The notes beneath the pieces were generated by a model. That model was not told the origin of the DNA. It searched no databases and saw nothing but the letters and a program-made list of their open reading frames with translations. Shown here piece by piece: positions 7,933 through 16,676 of a stretch of 64,000 nucleotides of DNA. Numbering within the stretch: the first letter of the stretch is position 1; each line of letters starts with the position of its first letter. The DNA is from Actinomycetota bacterium (GTDB taxonomy: Bacteria > Actinomycetota > Acidimicrobiia > Acidimicrobiales > Poriferisodalaceae): assembly GCA_014238065.1 (NCBI GenBank), contig JABABU010000024.1, forward strand, positions 1 to 64,000, written 5' to 3'. Position numbers and translations under genes: made by a program.

Positions 7933-8916
7933 ATGCATCGCCCACAGGATCCATCGCTCGCCCGTGATGTCACCGACGGCGAGCGTGACACGTTCGAGCG
8001 CGACGGCGTGGTGCTACTCCGGAGCATTCAGCGAGAGGAATGGGTCGAATACCTCGAAGCCCAACTCGACGATGTCTTCGACGGCAATGTTGACCGATCG
8101 ATGGATCAGCGGTCCGTCTCTGGACAGTCGAGCTCTGGCATTCGCGTCGACATGGTGGCGCTGGCCGGTGGCCTGCGAGCTCGCCAACCCGATGTGGTGC
8201 TGGCTGTCGACGGCGATCCATCGGCGGAGCTCACGGGCCGAAGTCTCGTCGAGACCGACGCCGCGGTGTGGCACGAGGGCATGTGGCACCACAACGTGCA
8301 CGGCCCACTCGGTCAGCTTGTCGCTGAACTGACGGGAAGCGCCCAGGTGAATTTCTACGCCGATCAGCTCTTTCTCAAGGAGCCCGGCTCGCGAATGCGG
8401 ACACCGTTCCACCAGGACAAGCCGTATTTTTTGGTGGACGGGGGAGATGTCACGGTGTGCTGGGTTCCGGTAGATGTGGTGACGATCGAGAACGGCGCCA
8501 TGGGCTATGTGAGGGGATCGCACAAGTGGGGCAAGGTGTTCAAACCGAGTGACTTCGTGACCGATACCGGTACGTTCCCTCAGCGCGACGGAATCGATCA
8601 CAGCGGCCTCGAGCTGCTCGATCCGATCGAGCCCAACGATCCCGATCTCGTGTACTTCGACGCCGAACCGGGTGACGTGATCGTGCACCATTGGGCAACG
8701 GTTCACGGGTCGGCAGGCAATGTCTCGGCTACTGCTCGGCGGCGTGCCGCTTCGATTCGGTTCGCGGGAGAAGGATGCACGTACTTCCGCAGGAAGAGCT
8801 CGCCGGAGCCGTTCCGATTCACGGGTGAGCTCACCGATGGTGATCGGCTCGAACTTTCGCCCAGATACCCGATCGTGTGGCCCCGTCAGCGGAGCCTCTC
8901 GACGGGCTTCCCCTAG
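7933..8916 (+). CDS. Phytanoyl-CoA dioxygenase (PhyH) family oxygenase
   Basis: A 327-aa Fe(II)/2-oxoglutarate oxygenase. The start at ATG 7933 follows GGAGAGG at good spacing; a longer frame would run into the divergent hydrolase gene. The iron triad fits FHQDKPYF (His and Asp) and the distal VHHWATVHGS. The region GAMGYVRGSHKWG is typical of the PhyH double-stranded beta-helix, and a C-terminal Arg (RAASIRFAGEG) can hold the 2-oxoglutarate carboxylate. Members hydroxylate CoA esters, small acids or amines, so the substrate is open. This is one of three PhyH-type genes in the window. Confidence 0.9.
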   Translation: MHRPQDPSLARDVTDGERDTFERDGVVLLRSIQREEWVEYLEAQLDDVFDGNVDRSMDQRSVSGQSSSGIRVDMVALAGGLRARQPDVVLAVDGDPSAELTGRSLVETDAAVWHEGMWHHNVHGPLGQLVAELTGSAQVNFYADQLFLKEPGSRMRTPFHQDKPYFLVDGGDVTVCWVPVDVVTIENGAMGYVRGSHKWGKVFKPSDFVTDTGTFPQRDGIDHSGLELLDPIEPNDPDLVYFDAEPGDVIVHHWATVHGSAGNVSATARRRAASIRFAGEGCTYFRRKSSPEPFRFTGELTDGDRLELSPRYPIVWPRQRSLSTGFP

Positions 8917-8971
8917 GTCACTGCACCAGGGTCATAGCCCTGACCGATCCTTGGAGAGCTGATCGGCACTG

Positions 8972-9694
8972 TCACAAGTTGCGTCGGAACAGCGAGTGGA
9001 CGCGTTCCCAGTGCAACTCGCTGGCTTCTCTGTTGTAGCGCTCGCCGTGCGGAGGTGCGTATCCGTGGAGTGCCTCAGGGAGGAAGTCGAGTTCGTATGT
9101 CACGCCGGCAGAGTCGAGGGCTTCCCGCATGGCCAGGAGGTCTTCGGCCGGCGCTGTCGGGTCGTTGTCGGCCCATCCGAAGTAGATCTCGGCGGTCACG
9201 ACGTCGAGGCCGCGGTGCGGCGAATCGGGTGTGTCCTTCACCAGCCACGCACCGTGGATTGAAGCAACACCGCCGACACGGTCCGGCATGGCTTTTGCCA
9301 ACGAGATGACCAGCCCGCCGCTCATGCAGAAGCCGACGGCTCCGTATTTCCCGTCCTCTGCTTCGCCGCTCGTCGCCGCCACTGCGAGCATCGCTTCGGC
9401 ATCGCCGATGATGTTCGTGGGGTTGACCGTGCCCATCAGATCTCGACGAGCGTGCATGTCTTCATCGCTGGCCCCGAACTCTCGGTATGGTCCGCCTCGG
9501 TAGAAGAGATACGGCATCATCACGTAATAGCCAGCGCTTGCCAGTCGCGATGCCATCTCGTGCAGAGCTGGCCGGATGCTGGGCGCATCCATCAGGTAGA
9601 GCACGACTGGGTGCGGGCCATCGTGCTCAGGGTGGTAGATCCACGTCGGCATATCGCCGTCCGGCGTGGTGATGTCGAGTTCTTCGATGATCAT
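8972..9694 (-). CDS. Dienelactone hydrolase family protein
   Basis: A 240-aa alpha/beta hydrolase of the DLH type. It has the Cys nucleophile in GFCMSGG, a family-like N-terminus (ITTPDGDMPTWIYHPE) and a C-terminal His in EALHGYAPP. Family members hydrolyse dienelactone in aromatic degradation or other small esters. The gene starts 9 bases after the stop of the acyl-CoA dehydrogenase gene on the same strand, so both are likely one transcript and one catabolic route. It converges with the PhyH gene across a 55-base gap. Confidence 0.9.
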   Translation of the reverse strand: MIIEELDITTPDGDMPTWIYHPEHDGPHPVVLYLMDAPSIRPALHEMASRLASAGYYVMMPYLFYRGGPYREFGASDEDMHARRDLMGTVNPTNIIGDAEAMLAVAATSGEAEDGKYGAVGFCMSGGLVISLAKAMPDRVGGVASIHGAWLVKDTPDSPHRGLDVVTAEIYFGWADNDPTAPAEDLLAMREALDSAGVTYELDFLPEALHGYAPPHGERYNREASELHWERVHSLFRRNL

Positions 9695-9703
9695 GGCTGT
9701 CCC

Positions 9704-10957
9704 TCAGTTCGATTTCTTGACGTCTCTGAACGGAATGTCTCTGTCGACGGAGATGTCCTTGGGAAGCCCCAAGCCCCGCTCGCTGATGATGTTCCGCTGG
9801 ACCTCGTCGGTGCCCCCTGCGATGGAGGCCGATGGTTGACCGGTGACCATGTCGCTCACGATGCCGTTGTGTGGCGAGTCGGGGCCGGACAACATCCCGT
9901 ACGCGCCGATCGATCTGGGGCCGAGGTCGCGAGCTAAACGCGAAATGTGCGATCCACTGAGCTTGGCCATGTTCGCGAAGGGACCTGGTTGCTGCCCGGC
10001 CTTGGCCGCCTCACGGGCTCGCTGAGCTGACCAGCCGGCCGTGAGGTTCATGGTCTTGAGCCGAGTGATGTCTTCTCGAACGTCAGGCTCGCCGTCACGA
10101 TCGAACTCGGCGGCGAGCCGAGCCATCGAACCGGCGGATCGGAGCGTTCGCCCCGCTCCGATGCCGCTGTCTTCTGGTGCGCGCGCCACTTCCCCCGTTG
10201 CCCGATCGAGCTGACCAGCTTTCTCGCCTGGCCGCACCACTGGCAGTCCCGGAACCCGTGACGAGAGACCCTGACGCTCGAAGGCCAGTGTCGAGACCGC
10301 AGAAGCCCATCCGTCGCCTTCTCCACCGATGAGATTCTCGTGCGGCACCCGCGCTTCGGAGAAGAACACCTCGTTGAAGTGAGAGCCACCGCTCATCTGC
10401 TTGAGCGGTCGGATTTCGATTCCCGGCTGGTCGACGTCGATGATGAAGTAGCTGAGGCCCCGGTGCTTCGGCGCATCCCAGTTGGATCTGGCAACGAGCA
10501 TGCCCTTTGCCGCGTCGAGTGCTCCCGAAGTCCAGACCTTTTGACCGTTGATGATCCACTCTTCGCCGTCGCGTTCGGCGGTCGTTCTCAGACCCGCAAG
10601 ATCGGACCCGGCCTCTGGCTCGCTGAAAAACTGGCACCACGACTCGGTCCCGTAGGCGAGGGGCGGCACGAGACGGGAGCGTTGTTCGTCGTTTCCGTTC
10701 TGCAGGACTACGGGACCGCCCATCACCTGGCCAAGGCTGAAGGGCGGGCCGATCGCGCCGACGTCGACGAGCTCGGCCGACACCGCCCGCGACTGAGCCT
10801 GAGTCAGACCGCGCCCGCCGAGGCCTTCTGGCCAATGCGGGAACTGCCAACCGGCACCGGCCATCAGCGCCCACCATTGGCGGACGGTTAGCTCCGGATT
10901 CCAGTGCTCGCTCAGCCAGCTTTGGAACTCGCCTCTGATGTCGTCGATCGCGGCCAT
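9704..10957 (-). CDS. Acyl-CoA dehydrogenase family protein
   Basis: A 417-aa flavoprotein. The start is placed at MAAIDDIRGEF because the open frame upstream overlaps a convincing gene on the other strand and has no family similarity. FAD/substrate motifs include WCQFFSEPEAGSDLAGL, NGQKVWTSGA, and the C-terminal GGTDEVQRNIISERGLGLPKD. The GLGLP ending marks the FadE-like branch common in Actinomycetota for branched or steroid-like acyl-CoAs. It is predicted to introduce an alpha,beta double bond and pass electrons to an electron-transfer flavoprotein. It is divergent from the PPOX gene, with about 60 bases between them. Confidence 0.93.
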   Translation of the reverse strand: MAAIDDIRGEFQSWLSEHWNPELTVRQWWALMAGAGWQFPHWPEGLGGRGLTQAQSRAVSAELVDVGAIGPPFSLGQVMGGPVVLQNGNDEQRSRLVPPLAYGTESWCQFFSEPEAGSDLAGLRTTAERDGEEWIINGQKVWTSGALDAAKGMLVARSNWDAPKHRGLSYFIIDVDQPGIEIRPLKQMSGGSHFNEVFFSEARVPHENLIGGEGDGWASAVSTLAFERQGLSSRVPGLPVVRPGEKAGQLDRATGEVARAPEDSGIGAGRTLRSAGSMARLAAEFDRDGEPDVREDITRLKTMNLTAGWSAQRAREAAKAGQQPGPFANMAKLSGSHISRLARDLGPRSIGAYGMLSGPDSPHNGIVSDMVTGQPSASIAGGTDEVQRNIISERGLGLPKDISVDRDIPFRDVKKSN

Positions 10958-11017
10958 GAACCGAACGTAGCAACGTCGAGTGCTTCCGGCATCGTCGAGG
11001 TGTGCCATCGTTGCCTC

Positions 11018-11509
11018 ATGCCAGGGATGAGTCCTGAAGAGATCGATGCATTCCTTGGCGAGCGTCGTCACATCATGCGTCTCGGCACTGCCGGCATTGA
11101 CGGCCTTCCACGGGTGGTTCCGATCTGGTTCATGCATGATGACGGAAAGCTCTGGTTCACGCCTCGAGCAAAGTCGGCATGGCTCGCCGATCTCAGGGAA
11201 AGCCCTGGAGTGTGTTGCACGATCGACGAGATCGGCGGCGCAGTGCGCAAGGTGGTCGCCCGAGGTGAGTGCGTCTTCGAACACGATCTGGGAGAGGACG
11301 ACGCCTGGCGCAATCGATACCGAGACATAGCCCTTCGCTACACAAACGAGGAGTTCGCCGACGCGTATCTTGCCGACACCATCGACGAGCCTCGTGCCCT
11401 GATTTCTCTCGACCTCGCCACTGCACACGTGAATACGTGGCGAATGCCGGTCGAGCCAGGCGAAGACCGCCTTGCCGTGTGGGCGCCCAAGTACTACCAC
11501 CGTACCTAG
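11018..11509 (+). CDS. PPOX-class (pyridoxamine oxidase-like) flavin/F420-binding protein
   Basis: A 163-aa split-barrel protein. The start is at MPGMSPEEIDAFL; a longer frame would enter the divergent acyl-CoA dehydrogenase gene. The family pattern shows in MRLGTAGIDGLPRVVPIWFM, then DGKLWFTPRAKSAWLADL and VCCTIDE. Such proteins bind FMN or coenzyme F420 and act as reductases or biliverdin/PNP-like oxidoreductases. The F420-type LLM genes nearby make an F420 role plausible, but sequence alone does not separate the two cofactors. Confidence 0.88.
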   Translation: MPGMSPEEIDAFLGERRHIMRLGTAGIDGLPRVVPIWFMHDDGKLWFTPRAKSAWLADLRESPGVCCTIDEIGGAVRKVVARGECVFEHDLGEDDAWRNRYRDIALRYTNEEFADAYLADTIDEPRALISLDLATAHVNTWRMPVEPGEDRLAVWAPKYYHRT

Positions 11510-11783
11510 TCGCTCCCTGAGTCAAATGGGCCGAGGATGCGATGTGGCGATGTCGGACCGTTGCGTCGAGGTGTTGGCCCGGGAACGACCTGACGCGAAC
11601 TCGCAGCTGAACTGTTGGGTCGTCGACTGGATCGCGTCGAGTGACTCTTCAGGATGATCGAGGCCGCGACGCTCGATCACCTCGTCGGAGAATTGGTCAT
11701 CCAGTGACTCGGCCACAACCGAACGACTGGACCTGGCCGGGTACCGTCGTGTCGGACGCATTCGAGGAACGAATGGAGAAATC

Positions 11784-12659
11784 GTGGCTGAGGTGAAGTT
11801 CGGCTGGCTGTCGCCGGTGATCGGAAATCGATGGAGCGACCACAAGCCGATCGTTGTGCATCAGGAACAGCACATCCTGCCGACGGTCGTCGAGCGCTTC
11901 GACAGCTTGTGGATTGCCGACCATTTCTACGGCATGGACGCCAAGACGGATCCGTTCATGGAGGGTTGGACGACACTCACTTGGTTGGCCGCCAAATTTC
12001 CCGGTGTCCTTCTCTGTCACCACGTGCTGGGGCACGGATATCGGCCTCCAGCATTGACCGCCAAGATGGCTTCGACGCTGCAGGTGCTGTCGGGGAATCG
12101 ATTCATGCTCGGGATCGGGGCTGGTTGGCGCGAAGCCGAATATCTCGCCTATGGCTACGACTTCCCGAAGCCTTCGATTCGATTCGCTCAACTCGAGGAG
12201 GTCGTGGAGATCTGCCGGCTCATGTGGAGCGAGGCCGAGCCCAGCTTCTCCGGCGAGCACTACTCGATCGACGGTGCTTCGGCTTCGCCGCTCCCTGACG
12301 TTGTCCCTCCGATCTGTATCGGCACCTCGGGCGAGAAGGTCGGACTCCCCCTTGCCGGTCGTTGCGCCGACATGTGGCATGGGTTCGCTCGTACGCCTGA
12401 CGACTGGCGAAGGAAGCTCGAGATCGTCACCGCGTCGGCCGTCGGCGCTGGACGCGACCCGGCCGACATCGAGATCGCCACGACGGTCGAGCGACCGCTT
12501 CCTGAGACTGACGATCAGTCCGAAGAGCTCCTCGGTCTGCTCGCGGGGTGGGTCGACCTCGGGGTCCAGCACCTGGTGATGGATTTCGGGCATCCGCTGA
12601 CGCCAGAACACGTGTATCGATTTGCCGAACAGGTGATGGTCCCGCTCAAGGCGCGTTAG
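11784..12659 (+). CDS. LLM-class F420-dependent oxidoreductase
   Basis: A 291-aa luciferase-like TIM-barrel protein starting at GTG behind ATGGAGAA. Typical strings are SLWIADHFYGMDAKTDPF near the N-terminus, LCHHVLGHGYRPPALTAKM, and FMLGIGAGWREAEY, which in the family lines the flavin/F420 site. It is predicted to transfer hydride between F420H2 and an organic substrate. Its end is only 3 bases from the end of the convergent halohydrin dehalogenase-like gene. The 274 bases upstream hold no gene I can support. Confidence 0.92.
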   Translation: MAEVKFGWLSPVIGNRWSDHKPIVVHQEQHILPTVVERFDSLWIADHFYGMDAKTDPFMEGWTTLTWLAAKFPGVLLCHHVLGHGYRPPALTAKMASTLQVLSGNRFMLGIGAGWREAEYLAYGYDFPKPSIRFAQLEEVVEICRLMWSEAEPSFSGEHYSIDGASASPLPDVVPPICIGTSGEKVGLPLAGRCADMWHGFARTPDDWRRKLEIVTASAVGAGRDPADIEIATTVERPLPETDDQSEELLGLLAGWVDLGVQHLVMDFGHPLTPEHVYRFAEQVMVPLKAR

Positions 12660-12662
12660 CTG

Positions 12663-13343
12663 TCAGCTCCAGCCGCCGTCCTGGCTGATGATCTGGCCGT
12701 ATACGAACGATGACTGATCGCTGGCCAGGAAGACCGCGAGTTCGGCGGTCTCCAACGGTTCGCCAACGCGTCGTGCCGGAACGTCGAACTTCAGTCGTTC
12801 CTGGAATCGAGGGTTCTCGAGGACGGCCGGCGGGTAGTAGGTGTTGTTGGCGACGAAGTTCTGAGCGATGCCGTTGAGGCGGACTCCGTGCTTCGCCAGC
12901 TCGTGACCCGATGATCGGACAAAGGTGTTCTGGGCGCCTCTTGCCGTTGTGTAGGTCACGGCTTGAGGTGACATCCGGCGCATCGGAGACGAACTCCCCA
13001 TGTTGATGATGCTCCCGGCGCCACGGTCGATCATCTGGGGCGCGACCGCTCTGACCAGGCGCATCAGCGGATGCACCATGGCTTCGAACGCGAGTTGCCA
13101 TGCAGCCTCTTCGATGTCTGCGGTCCTGGCCCTGTCCGCGGCTACGTCGAGGTTGGCGACGACGATGTCCAGGTGGCCGCACCTTTCGACGAGCTGCGAC
13201 ACCTCGTTCGGCTCGAGCAACATCGACTCGTCGGCGACGACTGCCGCGCCCTCCGCTTCGAACAATTCGACGATTGCGGGCCCCATGAACGAGCTGGCGC
13301 TCGTCACCAATGCACGCTTGCCTGACAGACGGTTGCCGCTCAT
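12663..13343 (-). CDS. Halohydrin dehalogenase-like SDR-fold protein
   Basis: A 226-aa SDR-fold protein with start at ATG 13343 behind GGAGGAGC. The NAD motif TGxxxGxG is absent. In its place is T14-SASS-F19-M-G21, an exact match to the T-x4-F-x-G signature of halohydrin dehalogenases. The catalytic set is Ser118-x12-Tyr131-x3-Arg135 (YTTAR), an exact match to S-x12-Y-x3-R, with Arg replacing the usual SDR Lys. Further similarity to HheC-type enzymes is seen in VADES, VVAN, the NFVANNTYYPP loop that would form the halide pocket, and the C-terminal GQIISQDGGW. These enzymes convert vicinal halohydrins to epoxides without a nicotinamide cofactor. It lies 28 bases downstream of recQ on the same strand. 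A plain SDR with odd residues is the alternative, but two signatures agree. Confidence 0.85.
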   Translation of the reverse strand: MSGNRLSGKRALVTSASSFMGPAIVELFEAEGAAVVADESMLLEPNEVSQLVERCGHLDIVVANLDVAADRARTADIEEAAWQLAFEAMVHPLMRLVRAVAPQMIDRGAGSIINMGSSSPMRRMSPQAVTYTTARGAQNTFVRSSGHELAKHGVRLNGIAQNFVANNTYYPPAVLENPRFQERLKFDVPARRVGEPLETAELAVFLASDQSSFVYGQIISQDGGWS

Positions 13344-13371
13344 GAACTGCTCCTCCGGTGTGGAAGTCCGA

Positions 13372-15579
13372 TCATCTCGCGCGAAGAGCGAAGGGTAAAA
13401 CTGGACCACTGCCTGCTGTGACGAGACGGAAGGCGGCGACGGTCATCGTCCATCGGCTGTCGATCTCATCGTCGATCAGCAACACCGGCCCGTCGAACAC
13501 TGACCCGATCGGCTTTTCAACGGCATCGATCGCGAGCCGATTCCACACATTCGTGACCTGATGAGCGGAGTTGGCCTGCTGGGCCTGCCGTGGGCCGGAG
13601 ACATCTCGGTGAAGGAGGACTCGGTGAATCGGTAACTTGCCGATCTCGCCGAGCCGTTCTGCCACCAGATCTATGAGCTCCGACCTGCTCCGGGACGGCA
13701 TCGGGCAGATCCACGTCGGGCGGCACGGCCAGTCCCATCTCTTCAGTACCCGAGCGATCGCGTCGAGTAAGCCCTGACTTAGCTCTGGCGTCTCGGAAAC
13801 CAGCAGCTGCTCGATCAGCGGGTCCCAGCCCCCGTCGCCGAGTCGGGCGAGGGCACGTCCCCGGGCTGCCTGTTGCTCCGGAACGATGCGGCCCTTTGGG
13901 TCGTCGAGGCCGCTCGGCCATTGGCGGCGAGACTCGATGACCACGTCGGACCCGAGCAGCACCTCGGAGGCTTGGGCGACAGCTAGGGCCGAGGGCTCGC
14001 GGTGCCATGACATGCCCGTGCACTTGTCGCACCGGCCGCAATCGTCGGCTGTCGGATCGTCGAGGGTCTCTCGCAGGAACCGGAGTCGGCAGGTGTGGAC
14101 CGACGACCAGTCGAGCATCTGCTCTGACTCTGCTCTGCGGAGCTCCATCAACGATCGGGCGAGCTCGTGGTTGTACTTCCAGGTTTGACGGGTGCGGATC
14201 CAGCCGCTCCCGACACGGTCGATGGCACCGTCGACCTCGAGGATGTTGAGCAGCGTCCTGAGCCTGCTTCTTCCGAGATTCACGAACAGTTCGAGCGTGG
14301 CGATCGACGTTGGTTGGACGTGGTTCAGCTGATCGAGTGCGGCCAGACAGAGCTCTTCAGATGGCAGCGAGACCGATTCGAACCATCGCCACACGGCCGC
14401 ATCTTCTGCCGGACGCGGGAGGGCAATGGCCTCGGCCGTCTCCAGCTCGCGGCCGGCGCGGCCGATCTGTTGGTAATACGCGACCGGTGATGACGGCAGT
14501 CCCAGGTGAACACAGAACGCGAGGTCGCCCTTGTCGAAGCCCATACCGAGGGCTGACGTCGCCACCAACGCCTTGAGTTCGTTGGAGCGCAGCGCTGCCT
14601 CCATCGCCAGCCGAGATTCCGTCTCGGTCGAACCGGTATAGGCCTCGACGAGGTGCCCTCGAGTGCGCAACCACATGGCGGCGGTCTCGGCTTGCTGAAC
14701 AGTGAGGGCGTAGATGATGCCCGAGCCCGGAATCTCGTCGAGGGTCTCGGCGAGCCAGGCGAGCCGATGGGCGTCATCAGGGAGATCGACCACCGACAAC
14801 CTCAGCGACTCGCGGTCGAGCGTTGTTCGAAGCACCAGCGTCCCATGGCCAAGTTGGGCGGCTACGTCGTCGGTCACTCGCTGGTTGGCTGTGGCTGTGG
14901 TGGCCAACACGGGGGTCCAGGACGGAAGATCGTCGAGCAGATGCCGAAGTCGACGGTAATCGGGCCGAAAGTCGTGACCCCAGTCGGAGATGCAATGCGC
15001 CTCGTCACAGACGAGCGCGAATGCCTCGGACCGCATGGTGTCGAACACTCTGCGCCGGAAGCCGGGGTTTGCAAGTCGCTCGGGGGCGATGAGCAGCAGA
15101 TCGATCTCATTGTCATGGATTCGTCGCTCGATCTCCTCCCAAATGTCGATGTTCGATGAGTTGATCGTGACCGCAGCGAGACCAAGTCGCTCGGCAGCGG
15201 CGACCTGGTCACGCATGAGCGCCAGCAGCGGCGACACGACGACCGTCGGTCCCCAGCCGCGATCGCGCAGCATCTTCGTGGCAGAGAAGTACACGGCCGA
15301 TTTTCCGAAGCCGGTTCTCGCCACCAGCAATGTCCGCCGTCGGTCAGCAACGACTGCCATCACCGCATCGAGCTGCTCCGGTCGTGGTGTGGCCGATGGG
15401 CCTGCTAGCAAACGAACGTGTGCAACCAGCTCTGCTTCGACCTCGGCGGGCGTTGGTCGATCCGGTTCTGTGCGAGCGGCATCCGCGCTGGTATGAGTCA
15501 CTTCACTGAACCTATCGAGGTCACGACCAACGACAGATACGTCGCCCCGGCCGAACACGGAGCCAGGTTCCACGATCAA
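13372..15579 (-). CDS. recQ: RecQ-family ATP-dependent DNA helicase with C-terminal phosphoribosyltransferase-like tail
   Basis: A 735-aa protein. Walker A is ARTGFGKSA, the DEAH box is VCDEAHCISDWGHDFRPDY, and the helicase domain 2 arginine motif is QQIGRAGRE. The RecQ zinc cluster is present as C-x16-C-x2-C-x2-C in the segment ending DDCGRCDKC. The last ~100 residues contain VLLIDDEIDSRWT, which resembles the PRPP loop of ComF-like phosphoribosyltransferases and is not part of classical RecQ (HRDC is missing). Similar tails occur in actinobacterial RecQ-like helicases. The start could be this ATG or a GTG near VTHTSAD. It unwinds DNA in repair; the tail's role is unknown. Confidence 0.92.
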   Translation of the reverse strand: MIVEPGSVFGRGDVSVVGRDLDRFSEVTHTSADAARTEPDRPTPAEVEAELVAHVRLLAGPSATPRPEQLDAVMAVVADRRRTLLVARTGFGKSAVYFSATKMLRDRGWGPTVVVSPLLALMRDQVAAAERLGLAAVTINSSNIDIWEEIERRIHDNEIDLLLIAPERLANPGFRRRVFDTMRSEAFALVCDEAHCISDWGHDFRPDYRRLRHLLDDLPSWTPVLATTATANQRVTDDVAAQLGHGTLVLRTTLDRESLRLSVVDLPDDAHRLAWLAETLDEIPGSGIIYALTVQQAETAAMWLRTRGHLVEAYTGSTETESRLAMEAALRSNELKALVATSALGMGFDKGDLAFCVHLGLPSSPVAYYQQIGRAGRELETAEAIALPRPAEDAAVWRWFESVSLPSEELCLAALDQLNHVQPTSIATLELFVNLGRSRLRTLLNILEVDGAIDRVGSGWIRTRQTWKYNHELARSLMELRRAESEQMLDWSSVHTCRLRFLRETLDDPTADDCGRCDKCTGMSWHREPSALAVAQASEVLLGSDVVIESRRQWPSGLDDPKGRIVPEQQAARGRALARLGDGGWDPLIEQLLVSETPELSQGLLDAIARVLKRWDWPCRPTWICPMPSRSRSELIDLVAERLGEIGKLPIHRVLLHRDVSGPRQAQQANSAHQVTNVWNRLAIDAVEKPIGSVFDGPVLLIDDEIDSRWTMTVAAFRLVTAGSGPVLPFALRAR

Positions 15580-15749
15580 ACACCGACAGCAACCGAAGCT
15601 GTCTCCCGACAGCCGGGGCGATCACCAATCCCGGGGCGCTTCGGAACGTCGAAGACATAGTTTAATCCGGACCGGGAAGTCACGTGAGGCCGGTTGCAAC
15701 ATTCTTGCGGCGCTGTGCAGATCAAGTCACAGCACCTCGTGGTTCAGGG

Positions 15750-16676
15750 CTAGCCGTCGATTACTTCGTGACGGAATCGATCGAGGGTGTCGTCTCGGTC
15801 TTCGACGGCCATGGTGAAGTCCGGCACGATGATCTCGTCGACTCCGGCGGCTTGATACTCCGCCACGATTGACCTCAGCTGGTCCGGGGTGCCGACCAGA
15901 CCGCTGCGTCTTCCCAGCCTTTCGCGGATGCCGGCACTCACGTGCTCGGACTCGGTGATGATCAACAAACCGACCGCCGATTTCTGGATCTCGTCCACGT
16001 CACGGCCCACTTCGGAGCAGTGCTGCTCGAGAACCGAAATTTTCCGAGTCAGATCTTTCGGGTGACCCCACACATTCCATTCATCAGCGAGGCGGGCCAC
16101 GGTGCGGAGCGTGCGTTTTTCGCCGCCGCCACCGATCATCAGCGGCAACGACTGCTGGAGTGGCTTTGGCTCCATCGGGGCATCATGGAGTTGGTAGTAG
16201 CTACCTTCGAATGTCGTGCGTTCCCGTGAGAACAACATTCGCAGTATTTCGGAGGCTTCTTCGAGCCGATCCGACCGCTGCTCGATCGTCCCCAACTCCA
16301 AGCCATAACGTTGATGCTCGTTCTCCTGCCATCCCGCACCCAGACCGACCACCAGACGCCCGCCCGAAATATGGTCGACGGTGGCCGCCATGTTGGCCAA
16401 CAACGCTGGATGTCGGTAGGTGTTGCCACTTACCATCGCTCCGAGGCGCACACGGGGCACCGCGACAGCAAGACCCGCCAGCAGCGTCCACGCCTCGAGA
16501 ATCGGCCCCATTTCTCCTGTGGAGTCATGGGCATCCTCAGGCCCATAGCCATCGTCGGGAGGCATGAAGTGGTCCGGCACCCAGATGCCGTCCCAACCAG
16601 TCGTCTCGGCATGTCTGGCTCCAGCCAGCAGTTCCGCCCAGGTTTGTCCGCTTCGGGCCCAATAGGAGAATCTCAC
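15750..16676 (-). CDS. LLM-class F420-dependent oxidoreductase
   Basis: A 308-aa luciferase-like protein. Recognisable parts are MRFSYWARSGQTWAELL, GIWVPDHFMPPDDGYG, VRLGAMVSGNTYRHPALLAN and LVVGLGAGWQENEHQRYG. The closing region GTPDQLRSIVAEYQAAGVDE is a common LLM C-terminus. It is probably an F420-dependent hydride transferase with unknown substrate. It is distinct from the LLM protein at 11784-12659 (low overall similarity apart from motifs). The 170 bases on its 3' side up to recQ hold no supported gene. Confidence 0.9.
   Translation of the reverse strand: MRFSYWARSGQTWAELLAGARHAETTGWDGIWVPDHFMPPDDGYGPEDAHDSTGEMGPILEAWTLLAGLAVAVPRVRLGAMVSGNTYRHPALLANMAATVDHISGGRLVVGLGAGWQENEHQRYGLELGTIEQRSDRLEEASEILRMLFSRERTTFEGSYYQLHDAPMEPKPLQQSLPLMIGGGGEKRTLRTVARLADEWNVWGHPKDLTRKISVLEQHCSEVGRDVDEIQKSAVGLLIITESEHVSAGIRERLGRRSGLVGTPDQLRSIVAEYQAAGVDEIIVPDFTMAVEDRDDTLDRFRHEVIDG

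Noticed and set aside
10958-11500. N-terminal extension of the acyl-CoA dehydrogenase
   Set aside because: It would overlap the PPOX gene on the other strand and has no similarity to the family; ATG 10957 gives the normal length.
12663-13343. Ordinary NAD(P)-dependent SDR annotation
   Set aside because: TGxxxGxG and the YxxxK Lys are both missing, and both halohydrin dehalogenase signatures fit exactly.
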